Shown in pieces: positions 35,310 through 47,239 of a DNA stretch of 64,000 bases; position 1 is the stretch's first letter; every line of letters starts with the position of its first letter. A program made the translations under genes and the position numbers. The stretch is from Atherix ibis. Taxonomy: Eukaryota > Arthropoda > Insecta > Diptera > Athericidae. The stretch lies in contig OY282606.1 in NCBI GenBank assembly GCA_958298945.1, positions 91,271,696 to 91,335,695 of the forward strand, given 5' to 3'. The notes under the pieces were generated by a model. It saw nothing but the letters and a program-made list of their open reading frames with translations. It was not told where the DNA came from and made no database searches.

Positions 35310-36045
35310 TTCTTGCCAGAGCCCATTGCAGATGTTAAATGGCTTTTACTCGTCCTCTCACTGTAGTCATGGTCAGACTAATCAATATCTTTTTTCCAAC
35401 TTAGTGAACATTACAAAAAGGGAGGATAAAATAATTTTTGAGTTAGTGGAAGATATAATTTATTATAAGATAAAGAAGAGGATAATTAGGGAAGTAAAGG
35501 TTGCTGTAAATAAACTTAATGCGAGTCTTATAGAGGATATAGGTATTTATAGAGCGGTTATATATTATTTTAAATATTTTTAATAAAACCACGTTGAAAA
35601 TATTTTCAATTCAATTGAATAATATGACATTGACATTAACTAAAATTAGTTTCATAGAATATCTAAGCTCTATTATTTGAAATATATTAGATTGAAACAA
35701 AAATATTCAGAAATATATCTTGTATAACTGAACATTATTGTTTAACTCATCCTGAATGTCGCATGCAGTTGGGCATGCATTTATCTACAATAATTTCAAC
35801 TTTGCAATGTACATAAATGAATGCCATTTGCAAATATGAAATTAAATACGAAGAAGGTAAAATTTTATTCACTTTTTTTTGTAATTTTATATTTCGCAAC
35901 TGTACAACTATAATTACTAGCTAAGAATATAATAAATTTCAAATGTTTGAAATAACTCAGTGAAAAAGAAAGAAGAAAACAATAAATGCTTTGAAGTTAT
36001 ATAATATTACTCGATGGGAATAGAAGAAACTGTGGCACACTATTT
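35310..36045. other. AT-rich spacer, one weak ORF
   Basis: An 85-codon open frame at 35326-35583 is Lys/Ile-rich, with no recognisable motif, and is probably chance or TE-derived. Otherwise nothing. Confidence 0.4.
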
Positions 36046-36050
36046 ATAAA

Positions 36051-36155
36051 CAAAACGGATTTGATAATTTTTTGTATTGTAAAAATAAATCCTATTTTAA
36101 GGACAGATTAGACAAAACGGATTTGATAATTTTTTGTAATGTAAAAATATATCCT
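36051..36155. repeat. 62-bp period direct duplication
   Basis: caaaacggatttgataattt starts at 36051 and again at 36113. About 43 nt are nearly identical in the two copies. Confidence 0.8.
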
Positions 36156-36189
36156 TCTGCAGGGAAACTGGTTCATATGTTTGTGATTA

Positions 36190-36527
36190 GTTGGAAATTC
36201 TGCGCTGCACCACAGCTCAAATTATAGATTCTCTGTGGAGTGGCAGTACTGCCACAATACAAATTAAAAGGTACAATAAATTTGACACGAATTCGACAAG
36301 AAATTTAACACATATCACCAGAACTATGCCCAATTTAATTAGATTCCCCCTTACTTCACCTAATAGGAGTTTTTGTAACTTTTTTCTGTTCCCCAAGATC
36401 AATTGTTAACATTCAAATGAGTGTCATCTCCACCGATGTATAGTTGCTTGAAAGAACTATTTTGAAGAAACTAACATTGATACATAAAAATCAGTCTCAT
36501 TACTTTTCTGTTACACCTTGTATACTA
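36190..36527 (+). pseudogene. 3' end of a mariner, same family as 16.2 kb
   Basis: The readable block SFCNFFLFPK equals the third-Asp region (APCDFFLFPK) with Asp changed to Asn. It is followed by a CIVA-stop-KNYFEETNIDT terminus matching the CLAAKGNYF-GDNIN remnant at 16.7 kb. The element appears to end at ttctgttacaccttgtata near 36522, a mariner-like terminus. The 5' part is missing or unrecognisable. Confidence 0.6.
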
Positions 36528-36539
36528 ACTAACTAATAT

Positions 36540-37250
36540 AAATTTTTCCAAATAATCAAGTCATAATCATTCATTTTATGTGCATTATTGAAATTAGGTA
36601 AAGCCATTTTTAACGTCTAGACATGCACAACCATTTATTTGCGCTGCTCGCACAAAAGGTGTTATGGTATGAATAAAATTATATTGAATTCTTTTGGATG
36701 CTAGAAAGGACGGGAAGGTATTAAATTTTGGATAAAATTAAAATTTCTATGAATCATACTCAGAAAGACATGTTTCTGCTAGGCATGATTTTTGCTGGGG
36801 GTTCAACGTTTCATCAGAGATGAGCTCCCACACCCACCATAACCAAAATAAATCATGCTGGGATATATAGGGGATAATAAAGACAACCGAAGGTGTTAAG
36901 TTCTCCATGGGAGAAGAAGAAAAAAAAGGGTGAATGCTGCAGAAAAATTACAAAAAAACTTAAGAAATGTTAATTGGGCTAAAAAGGAAAGAAATAAGAT
37001 TTGAGAGAGAGGGTATACAAATTTGGAAGGAGAAAATGGATCGCAAGAAAATTTTTTAAAGAAATAAAAAGTAAGAAAAAAGATGAAGATAAGAAAAAAT
37101 ATGACCGTTGACGTTGGTCGGAGAGATCTAACATAGCTGGTCCGTCTCTACCTGGCCTATTTCCAAATCCGCTCTTTGGCACTCCGCGATTCACTTTGTG
37201 AATGACGATGATCTCTTCCAGCCCATCTTACCGCAGCGCTATTGTAGGCA
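36540..37250. other. Spacer, nothing recognised
   Basis: Purine-rich tracts (gagaagaagaaaaaaaaggg) lie near 36910-37090. The block 37100-37250 is relatively GC-rich but not recognisable. Confidence 0.4.
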
Positions 37251-37254
37251 ATTT

Positions 37255-37461
37255 TTGAATGCATCACGATGAAATAGCTCAGTTTAAAAAATGTCAATTT
37301 TTGGATGCATCACAATGAACTAGCTCAGTTTACTTGCTCAGGAATAAAATTTGTCAATTTTTGGATGCATCACGATGAACTAGCTCAGTTTACTTGCTCA
37401 GGAATAAAAACGTCAAATTTTCGAATGAATCACGATGAAATAGCTCAGTTTACTTGCTCAG
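37255..37461. repeat. Minisatellite, four units of 46-60 bp
   Basis: Each unit begins g(g/a)atgcatcac(g/a)atgaa(a/c)tagctcagttta. Units 2 and 3 add tacttgctcaggaataaaa...tcaattttt. It reads as an open frame in one direction (MHHNELAQFTCSGIK repeats), but this is probably incidental. Confidence 0.85.
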
Positions 37462-37554
37462 CCGCTCAACACCGAATCACTTTTCATTTATTTAATTATT
37501 ACTTTTGATGCCAACAAAAATTATTTTAATACAGGATGCGTTTTATCTTCCAGG

Positions 37555-38496
37555 TCAAAGTTTTTCTTTAATAACTTTTAAATTAATTACAATTTTATTA
37601 TTATGATGTCGGTCAAATGACCGTCTCTGAACTCTTTTAAGCACATTTTTCATAATATTATCGTAGACTTCTGGTGTTATTTCAACAATTTCATTTCGAA
37701 TGGTGTCATTAAGCATCGAGGTTATGCTTTTTTTCTTTAGTGTACAACGTTTCCTTTAGGTACCTCCATACGAAGAAATCGGGAGCGTTCAAATCAGGGG
37801 ATCGTGGGAGCCAGTCGATATCATCACTTTTTGATATTATTCGGCCGGGAAAAATTTCTCTCAAAATTTGCATCATACTACGAGCTGTGTGTGATGTGAC
37901 ACCGTCTTGTTGGAACCACATGTTTTAGAGGCCTAATTGATCCAATTCGGGCAGAAGAAAGCTTTCCAACATGTACCGATAGCGGTCACCAGTAACTGTT
38001 ACAGCATTGTGTCCAGCATCCTCAAAGAAATATGACCCAATGGTGGCACTGGCTCAAATGCCGCACTATACAGTTTGGTGTATTAGTTGAAGGTTTGTGT
38101 GCTTCACCGCTTATAATGATTTTTTGCCAAAAATGGTGAACGTTTTTATCCAGCTGTAAAACTCGAGTATTCCAGTCTCGCCGCCATTCGTGGTAATTTT
38201 CCTGTAGCTGTTGTGCCAATTGAATTTTATACGGATAAAAACTCAAATCTTTTTTGAGATTTTTTTACAAATATGATGGTGATATTCCAGATTCTTGTGC
38301 TCGGCGGCGATAAGAGGTACCCGGACATTAATCAGCACTTTGTCTTACTGCATCGATATTTTCAGGTATACTTTGGCCAATTGTTACAATTTCCAAAATT
38401 ATTCATTACACACTGAATGGTTGACTTGCTTGGCATATCATTAACTCTAAAAAAGTCATGTAATTTTCTACGAGTATTCACAATTGAACAATTATT
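37555..38496 (-). pseudogene. DDE_3-type transposase of the outer element
   Basis: The N-terminal part after the mariner insertion shows RRKLHDFFRVNDMPSKSTIQ, the helix-turn-helix of insect DDE_3 transposases. Farther on, MWFQQDGVTSHTARSMMQIL holds the second catalytic Asp, and DIDWLPRSPDLNAPDFFVWR is the third-residue block. The end is IRNEIVEITPEVYDNIMKNV with TGA 37555-37557. Several frameshifts and stops fall between 38000 and 38400, so the first-Asp block is unclear. Related to, but distinct from, the WCAFWSEG-family remnants elsewhere in this window. Confidence 0.82.
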
Positions 38497-38498
38497 TA

Positions 38499-39727
38499 AG
38501 CTTAAATTCGCTGTTTTTTTGTCAAAAAAACACACGTTTTTTTCATAGAAAGCAAAAACAAATTTATTCAAAGTACTTGCCATCACTAGCTAGACATTTT
38601 CCCATATCTCGAGCAATTTGTGAATACCACGCCAAAAAAATTCCTTCTCTTTCGAGGCAAACCACTCATCAAGCCATTTTCAGACGTCTTCGTAAGAATC
38701 CAAGAGCTGCTCAGCGAGCGCGTGGCCCATCGACGAAAACAGATGGTAGTCGGAAGGGGTCAGTTCTGGAAAATAAGCAGGGTGGGATACCACCTTCCAG
38801 TGGAGTGTCTCCAAGTAGTTTCGGACCATTTTTGACGTGTGCGATAGTGCGTTGTCGTGGAGGAAAATCAGCTTGTCATGTCTCTGTTGATAATCCGTCC
38901 TTTTATCACGCAGAGCACGGTGCAATTTGATCAGTTATTGGTGGAAGCGGTGGGCATTGATAGTTTCACCAGGTGTCAACATCTCATAGTAGACGATACC
39001 CTGCTTATCCCACCGAACGCACAGCATCGTCTTCCGTCTGAAGCGATTTGTTCTTGGGGAAGATGTTGATGGTTGGCCGAGATCAACACACGATTTCTTG
39101 CATTTAGGATTCTCGAAATATATCCACTTTTCATTGCCTGTCATAATCTGATGCAGGAACGACTTTCTTTTTTGTCTGGCGAGCAAGATTTCGCATGTGT
39201 TTTGGCGTCGCTCCATCTGCCTATCGTTCAATTCATGCGGCACCCATTTTCCGATATTTTCAATATTCCCGATGGCATGCAAACGCACGGAAATGGTTGG
39301 TTGAGAATTTTTTGCGATTGGGTATTGTCTTCGTCTAAAAGAGTCTGCAATTGATGGTCCTCAACCTTCCTAGGCCGATTTTCACGCTTCTTGTCCCACA
39401 AGTCAAAATTGCCGTCTTTGAACCGACAAAACCAATCTCGGCACGTTGTTTCCGATGAAGCACTGTCACCATTGGCCTGTATTTTCTATGAAGCAGCCAA
39501 TTTCTTCAAATTGAGGCAGAAAAGCAGAGCTTCCCGCATATGCTCTCTTTCTGGCACAAAACTAGACATGATTACCAAAGGAAAAATGTATGTTGTTGTA
39601 CGAAATTGCTGACAATGTGCACTGATTAATTTTGACAGATGTCAAACTCATAAAAAAAGTATGACGTGCCCATGGTAGCTTAATACGCTGACTCATGCCA
39701 TGTATGACCAAACAGCGGATTTAAGCT
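38499..39727 (-). mobile_element. Mos1/mauritiana-like mariner nested in the outer element
   Basis: The left end AGCTTAAATTCGCTGTTT at 38499 and the right end, on the minus strand, AGCTTAAATCCGCTGTTT from 39727 are inverted with one mismatch over 18 nt, each bounded by TA (38497-38498, 39728-39729). The element is 1229 bp and interrupts the outer transposase reading frame. Confidence 0.85.
38590..39569 (-). pseudogene. Mos1-like mariner transposase, inactivated, first Asp changed to Asn
   Basis: It starts at ATG 39567-39569 with MSSFVPEREHMREALLFCLN, close to the N-terminus of mauritiana-subfamily mariners. A stop follows near codon 29 (AAS-stop-KIQ). After a frameshift near the linker the frame resumes with GKWVPHELNDRQMERRQNTC, MTGNEKWIYFENPKCKK, MLCVRWDKQGIVYYEMLTPG, LIFLHDNALSHTSKMVRNYL and PSDYHLFSSMGHALAEQ. 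The first catalytic block reads TGNEKW instead of TGDEKW. Further stops fall after HRFHQ and after SYEDV. The WVPHEL clamp motif is preserved. Confidence 0.9.
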
Positions 39728-39849
39728 TATACATCTGGTAAATAAAATGTTTTAATAATTGCAACATGTTGTAGCAGCGTTAGTTTCTTTATAAAATATT
39801 GCTATCGATCAAACAAAATTAACTGGAACATAAAAGGCATCCTGTATTA

Positions 39850-41765
39850 ACATTGAATTCACAATATAGAAATAGTCTAAGGACTTATTTTGAATTAAGC
39901 AACCAACCTTAAGATGAATGCTTTAAATTAAACAATAATTTATTTATACTCTATAGAAACTGATTAACGGAAAACAGTATAACAACAACAAAAATTGATA
40001 TAAGTCTATACTTTCATATCCCTAAGAACGAGAGTAATTATAGATTTAAATTGTTGCCACTTATTTATAGTATTTCTTAATTCCGTGTCATTTTATATAA
40101 ATGTAGTAACAGGTCTTAAATGGTATACAGTTGATTTGAGTATTTTTTTCTCTTTGGAAATGATAAAAAAACGACTCTTTTAAAAGACTATGCTGAAATT
40201 CATATATTTATTACTGAACTTTTCACATACAATATTTAAAAAAGGAAAAGTGTAAAACATACTTTTGGCTGCGTGCATATTTATAACATAATTGCATCGA
40301 GATTTGCAACAGAATGGACTTTACTTGTAAATGGGAAGGCGAGTTAAATAAATCACTTGTTGTATTGCAATTGGATTTTATTTATATAAAAGCTAAATTG
40401 ATCAAGTTGATCATTTTTTATTTAAGCTTACAGATTACGCAGGCCGATATGTCTTTCAGACATGGCAAAAACGAATTGATATTGGATCTTTTACAAATAG
40501 CCAACCAATTGATTCTTATATGTAACGTTGGGTAAAAATAATCCCACATAATTATATTAGTTCATAATATTATTTTTTGCACTAGTGGTGATTATATAGA
40601 AGTATTCTTACCAAATTTATTTACTCGTATTTCATTGAAATTGATCTTGTAAGCAACGGAATTTTATACGCATTCATTTTCTTAGAGTCTACTATGGCGA
40701 TTTAGTAATAATAAGTATTTTAAGAATACCTATTTTAGGAAATTGCAACTTTTTTATGAAAAAGTTGTTTATTAATAAAAGTTAAATGGAAAAATTATAT
40801 ATTCCGTAAAATCTAAAAAGGTAAAAGAGATTTAAAATTATTTTAAGAAGCAAACATTTTTGATTTAGATTATAAACTTAGCCAAACGAAATTTTCTTGT
40901 CGCTCTTTCTTGTGGTAAAATGTTTGAAGTTATTTTTTTTTTGCTTACAACTGACTAAAAATTATGAAAATAAAATAATACATCTTTAATGGAGAAAATA
41001 TGTTTGAGAAAAAACTGGTAATTTTCAGCAAATTCTGTTTATTTAGTATCAGTCCTTGCTAGTGATCGGAGCTATAATTTCATATTGAAAAATTTACATA
41101 CTCCTAATTAGATATGGTTTTAACGAACCTATAAATAGTGGTGATGATTTGAAAAGGAAATCTACAAAATTATGGTTAGATTAGTCTTTCGCCTTTTGAT
41201 GGCTTAACAGTATAATTTAAAGGATTTTTTCTTACGAATGATAATGGGATCATATTTAAATGAGAAAATAGTAGCAGTAAACATATGTTTTCAGGTTCCA
41301 ATCTGACATTCTATAAAATATGCATTATTTGAATTTTTATTATTTGAAAAAAAAAATACTAAAATTTATTAATTTAAAAAAATATTAATTACACAAAGAA
41401 ATTTTTGAAATCATCTAAAAGATAACTAAGGTAAAAATGTTCTGTTGAAAACATTTCAACTGAGTCACTTTTATCTTAGGACTATATTATGAAAAAAAAG
41501 GATAGAATTTAGATTGAATTTAAAATTGGATAAAATCTTATGCAGTTGTTACAATTTAAAACGTCTCAAAACAATTAAAAAATAAAATGGTTATGATATA
41601 CTGATTGGTAGGTTTTTGAAATAGGTTTTATGGTTGTTGATTGACTGCTAATCTACTAGAATATCTTACATTTATTTAATAAGTAGATAAAGTTTAAATT
41701 CATGTATTTATAGATTAATTATTGTCGTATTTTTTGCTTATTAATTTCTATATACGATATAAAAA
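39850..41765. other. AT-rich spacer, nothing recognised
   Basis: No gene is supported. A TACTCGTA octamer lies at 40622-40629. Confidence 0.5.
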
Positions 41766-41769
41766 GATA

Positions 41770-41910
41770 AACTGCAATATCGGTTTTGAAAGTGCTACCT
41801 CTGCAATATTGGCTTTAAAAAAAGTTAAAACTGCATTATCGATTTAGAAAAGTTCTAACTGCAATACCAATTAAAATAGGTTTAAAGTGCAATATCGATT
41901 TAAATTTTTT
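41770..41910. repeat. Five-unit degenerate minisatellite, period about 29 bp
   Basis: ctgcaatatcggttttga-like units begin near 41772, 41801, 41831, 41859 and 41887. The core ctgcaatatcgattta(a) varies by a few bases per unit. Confidence 0.8.
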
Positions 41911-42189
41911 TAATACATACAATAAAGCATTTAGTGACACTATTACATATGAAAAAAAAATTCCTAAATGTTCTCATATTTGTTTCTAATGCATAAATTG
42001 TTTCCAGGAGAAATAGTGTCATCATTGTGGTACAGGACTCCTTTTTTATATATACACAGAATTCCAAATGTTTGTATTACTTTTAAGGTATGATTTTTCT
42101 AGACAATAATTGTTCAATTTTACTACAAACGTTCAAAACGCTTAAGCATACAGTTTTTCTCATTTCAAATATGTAAAGTGTATATATTA

Positions 42190-42460
42190 GGTAAAACGAA
42201 AATAAATGTCATTATTTTAATGCAACAAAAATTTATTTGAAAAAAAACATACTTAATAACTTTTTTTAAATGATCTGTACTGTTCCATTCCCTTTTTAAC
42301 GGAAAATCTTTTTAAATGATCCTGTACTGTCGTAAATAGGCAATCAAGGTCTTATGATAATTCATTGATTGTTTTGCGCAAATCGGATTCCACCAATGAA
42401 TTCAGAGTTTCATCATTGATTTTAAGAGGTCTTCCTTTAATTTCCTATTACCATTTTTGA
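42190..42460 (-). pseudogene. Mariner helix-turn-helix fragment
   Basis: Minus-strand reading gives GRPLKINDETLNSLVESDLR then KTINELS, a stop, DLDCLFTTVQDHLKRF. This is the mariner linker and second helix-turn-helix (usual form GRP-K-DDE-L-LVE-DP-QTV-ELS...STV--HL). No DDE domain follows and no terminal repeats were found. It is a short, old fragment. Confidence 0.7.
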
Positions 42461-42589
42461 AATATTAAAAAAGATTCAATATTTCCCCATTAATATTGTA
42501 TATTACATTTATTTAATAAGTAGATATTATTCTTATAAAAAAAAAAAAACAAAAAAAATAAAAACATGGCATAATTTTATTTTATTATA

Positions 42590-45500
42590 TTTGGGTTAGA
42601 AGGCGATAGTGGCAAGTTAAAGGTCCCTTCTACAATCCTGCAATGGCATGCTGCTAGTAAGTATGCCTTATCACTTCCTTGTCTTCCCGATGGTCTAGTT
42701 GCTATACCAGACTCATCCTTCTTTGTGATAGAGGCAGCGAAATCATAACAGTGCAATAATCGTTCATTAACAGTGCAATAATTGTTCCAAATGCTATGGT
42801 TTCGTATAATAATAACAAAAAAATGATGTTACGTTGTAATACATCTTTTAATATTCAATTATTTATCTCAACCTAAAATCTGTATTAAAAATTGTTAGAG
42901 TACTGAAATGTACACTTTTGAAATATTTTATCTTTGAATCAGACTTTATCAAAAATACTGTGGTTATCAGAAAAAATTTTCATTGAGTTTGTCATAAAAT
43001 TTAATTATTTCATTTGCTTAAAATTATATCCAAAACAGAACTAGGTTTTTGCTGCAAAAACGAAAAATAAATTTAGAAAATATTTAAAAATTAATCATAG
43101 TTTTTTAAAAACATCCGAAAAAAATGCATTATTATTTACTAAATTGAATTTAATGTGAAATTGTCATTGCCATCATATTCGTTCGCAATTTTTATAATTT
43201 TCAAGAATTTTCCCATAATTGACATTTTGTTTGTATTTTTTAACGAAAGTATATAATTATTAAATAAAAAACTTCATTTTAATTAGAATTTTATTTCCAC
43301 AAAAAGTAATTACTTTTTTATTTATTTATTTATTTATTTATTTATAATGAATCTTAATACTATAAGTTATATTTTATGCATAAAAATTCATTGGCAAACT
43401 TTTGTTTCGATTTGGGTCATAGTGTTATTATATATATATAAAGAACTGTGGGAAATATTTATTTCACGTGGCAAATCTGCTTTTATCCGATTATTATCCA
43501 AAGTCCATACTCTTAATTGTTAGTGTTTTAATTATTATTTAAGCCTCGCGTCTAAAGTCACGGTCTGGTCTAGATTTTGACGGAACAATCTCATATTCTG
43601 TGTTATGAGCTGTTGTTATGAATGTTGCTGCAGAAACAAGATAAATCGAGTCCACTGTTGATGTGTTAATTGCTAGACTGGACGATGAATTTATATTCAA
43701 AAAAGGAAAAAATAATAATAATAATAATAATTTGAGGTGCTTTTATTTAGAAAATGCCAGAGGCTGAAATCTTTAAATTGTAAATATACCTTGAGGTCAG
43801 TCAATCTTGTTTCAATAGTCTTGAGTATCTATCTATGCTAGTAAGACTATCAATCTATGCTCGTACGAGTACTAGTACTTTACACTTTCATTTATGGGAA
43901 CGCTTAATTATGAAAAATTGATTTTATGATATTTTTCATGAACTATCAGTTAAGTATGTCTTGTCCTAACTGACAGAGGTCGAGTATTTATTGAACAATT
44001 CACTAAGCTAGCATTCAAATTTTCTGATTGCATATGATTTTTATTAAAAAATTAATAAAAAAATAAACAAAATCATTTCGGTTAGACCCGATATGCGCTT
44101 ATCAAACATTTGCAACATAATTGATGCAAGATTTATTGTCAGTCAATTTTGAGTGATGCAAAGACAAGAAAAGCATTATTTTTCTTTTTAACGAAATATC
44201 TATAAACAATGTGTTTTAGTTTCAATTTTAATATGTACTTTACTTTAGCTTAAAGAAGAAGAAAAAAAATTAACATTTTTAATTCTCATTAATTTGAATT
44301 GGGAATTGTGTAGGGGTGAGAAGGAAAACAATCCAAAATTGACGTGTACAATCAAAATGACACAGAAACAAAAGCTTGCACAACCTTTGAAGGCCGATTC
44401 CATCGACTTTGTACATTTCATCGTCTTAAACAAACCCACTACCGATTCTACGATTCTGTCGTCTCAATAAACTTCATTTACTGTACAGTACTCGTAACTC
44501 TATTGAGTTCACCAAATGTACCAACTCCACCAACTCTACCACCAGCAGTATTTTGCTAAGAAGGTAAGGTCTACTTTGAGGTTATTATTGTGGTGGCGGC
44601 TAATATATAGAAAAATAACGCATATTTGAACGAGTTCAATGCTTCTCTTCGGTCTGAGATATTATGTAACTTTTCGCGCAAAACTATTTCAGTGCGTTAA
44701 CAATGGAGGCAAATAAAAGAGTAATGCTTGTAGTATTCGTCCAACAAACTTAATCGAGATAAAAACTTTAAGAAATTTACTAAAAATATCGCATGCGATA
44801 TCGTGCAGTTTTTGTTTTTGAATTGCATTGTTTTAAGATTTCCAACTTTTCTGATATTACTGATATTTCAATATTTATGTACTGCTTGCCAAGGAATTTG
44901 AAGAAACATTTAAATGCTTGATGGGATTCAGCATATCTGATTGAATAGCTGCTGGTTGGTCTTCTAAAATGTTGATCGAACCAATATAGTTGCGTGATTT
45001 TAGTGTCAGCTGAATTGTGCTTCTATTCGAATCGAAAATTTTCAAATGCCCATCGCAATTTGACCCACACTACATGATGTTGAATGGTTTTCCGCCGTGG
45101 AAACGATCGCTCCATCGAAATAATCGTGGTTGTCTCGATTTATTGTGGTGGCAGTTGAGCATATGTCTAGGGTGTGGCCATATGTCTAAAAGGCGAACTT
45201 TACGTTTTCTAGAATCGATATTATGTAATGGCTAAGAAAGTGGACCCTAACAGGTGTGAGTCGTTCTACAGTCCTCAAAAGGTCTGCGTTGCGAAAGGTG
45301 CCCCTTTTAGTCAATTCAAAATATAATACTTTTCGAAAATTTGATGGAAACATCGATACCTTATTATATTATCGATTCAGCTTTAAACTACTTGATTGGA
45401 AATTAAATTTAAAGTACAATACTTAGCAATGTAAAATAGTAGAAAATTACAGCAGTTGATGGCGTTTGCAATTGCATTTGCAACTATTAAAAATCAAAAC

Positions 45501-46590
45501 GTAATGTTGTTTGGTTGGACACTTTTCCTTTAGATATGCACCTAGCTGCCGGTATCTTTCGGATCATGAGTCATATGCCTTGGTACGGTTCCAAATCGAT
45601 ACGAATCTGTACCAAAGTTTCAGCAAAAGATACTACTACAATATATGACTGACTGAAGCTAGTTTCATTTTGTACGTACTTGATTTCCTACTTCAACTTG
45701 AAATCCATTCACTTTGCAAGTCGTTTTATTTTAAATTTTTTTACTCTGAAGTGAATTTACAAAAAAAAATATTAATGAATGAAAATTATAGAGCATGAAG
45801 TTATATTTAGCAATTATATATATAAAAAGAAAAACAAAATATTTATTAATAATAAATTATTAAAAATGCATTCGACAAATGTTTATGAAAACTCGTTCAT
45901 TTAAAGTAATGGTAATGATACGAGCAATAAGAACATCATTTTAGGGATTATGCAAAATTTTTTAATCTTTAAAAATATTACCGGAAAGATAATCTTCTGT
46001 TAGTGGCACTCCTTAATAGGATAAAAATTATCTTTCCGGTCATAAAAATGAGTGTAGTTTTCTACAACTAAGGTCAAGTGTCGTACTTTTTATCAATAAT
46101 TGTTAATATTATTATAAGCAATTAAAAATTTTAAAATAAAATAAAGAAAACTTATACAATTTATAGATATTATAGTTATTCTATTTATTAACAATAATTA
46201 AGAAATTTAAGATTTATCTATTTTTCAGATAGTTTTTTTTTTATTAAAAAATTAAATTTTTCAACAATAAAGAAAATATTTTATTTTGGAATCGAGTTAA
46301 TAAAATGTTGAAAAAATTATTGTATACATACTAAAATATAATATATTACCATACTTATAATAAAAAATTAATAATTAAAAGAATAAAAATTAGAAATATT
46401 TTTAATGACAGAACTAAATGTTAGCTGACAGATAGTTAAAAAAAGTTATTCATTTTTAAGGTTATCAAAATAATAGTTCTATTATTAAATATTTATAAAT
46501 AATTAATATTATTTTTGATTTGACTTATTTAAATAAAAAATTGCCATTTTTTATTATTAGTTTTTATAATATAATAACATTGTTTGCTAA
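42590..46590. other. Mostly AT-rich spacer with small less AT-rich blocks
   Basis: The blocks 42590-42770, 44380-44560, 44990-45310 and 45520-45640 are less AT-rich, but no translation was recognised. Simple repeats: (TTTA)n at 43317-43346 and (AAT)n near 43709-43731. An inverted repeat (accggaaagataat) lies at 45980-45993 / 46027-46040. Confidence 0.4.
45980..46040. repeat. Perfect 14-bp inverted repeat
   Basis: accggaaagataat at 45980-45993 is exactly complementary to 46027-46040, with a 33-nt spacer. It is a possible foldback or structured RNA, with no other support. Confidence 0.7.
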
Positions 46591-46609
46591 AACAAAAGTC
46601 TTTAAAAGC

Positions 46610-47230
46610 CGATTTTCCGAACAAAATTTTTCTCTGCGAGGAGACTCATTTCTTGCTAGGCGGACACATCAATAAACAAAATTTTATAATATGGAGCTCA
46701 AAAAATCTACAAATAGTAGTGTATAAGCTATTATATCTACGAAAAGTGACTGTATGATGTAAATTTTCCTCTGAAGGTATAATTGTCCAGTATTACTTTG
46801 AAAATGTAGAAGGAGAGACCGAGTGTTATGGTCGCATGATAACTTACTCTTTTTTGGCCTAAGGTTAAAGATTTTAATTAATTTTATATATAATTTTAAA
46901 AATATAGTAGCACAAATTACATAATATGACGAATTTTATCTACTTTGAGTGAAAAATTTCCAGAACGCGTAATTTCTAGATTTGGTGATGTCAATTAGCC
47001 TCCAAGATTGTAAAATTCAACGCCGTACAGCGCCACATGTGCGAAAACGTCATCAGAGATTACCTCAAAAGGATTAAGTTCTTCAAAAAATCTTGTGGTA
47101 GTTATTAAATAATGGCAAAGTTCAATTAATAAAAAATTAATAATTTTTTTAATCAAAATTCAAGTTTAAATTGAGTTTTATTTAACTGTATTTTAAAACC
47201 GCCCAAATTGGATAATTCTCTATCAACTAT
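46610..47230 (+). pseudogene. DDE transposase remnant (WCAFWSEG family), copy 2
   Basis: The plus frame reads EETHFLLGGHINKQNF (first-Asp block), KVTV-stop-CKFSSEGIIVQYYF, then FPERVISRFGDVN-stop-PPRL and, after an internal deletion, MCENVIRDYLKRIKFFKK. Several stops are present. The 3' end has CCCAAATTGGATAA near 47200, shared with other copies. Confidence 0.75.
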
Positions 47231-47239
47231 ATTTTCCGA

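Larger units (their letters stand above)
37532..39845 (-). mobile_element. DDE transposon with ACAGGATG ends, interrupted by a mariner
   Basis: The left end CAGGATGCGTTTTATCTTCC (from 37532) and the right end, on the minus strand, CAGGATGCCTTTTATGTTCC (from 39845) are inverted repeats with two mismatches in 20 nt. Both are preceded by TTAATA, giving a TA target duplication. Without the 1229-bp mariner inside it, the element is about 1.08 kb, carrying a minus-strand transposase pseudogene. Confidence 0.88.

Noticed and set aside
37305..37508. Repetitive peptide MHHNELAQFTCSGIK
   Set aside because: The open frame is a by-product of a minisatellite with unit lengths not all divisible by three, and has no other gene signals.
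43317..43346. (TTTA)n run as a functional signal
   Set aside because: It is an ordinary microsatellite in AT-rich DNA.
43860..43879. Overlapping palindromes ctcgtacgag and agtactagtact
   Set aside because: Each is short enough to arise by chance. Noted only because it contains a TACGAGTA octamer.
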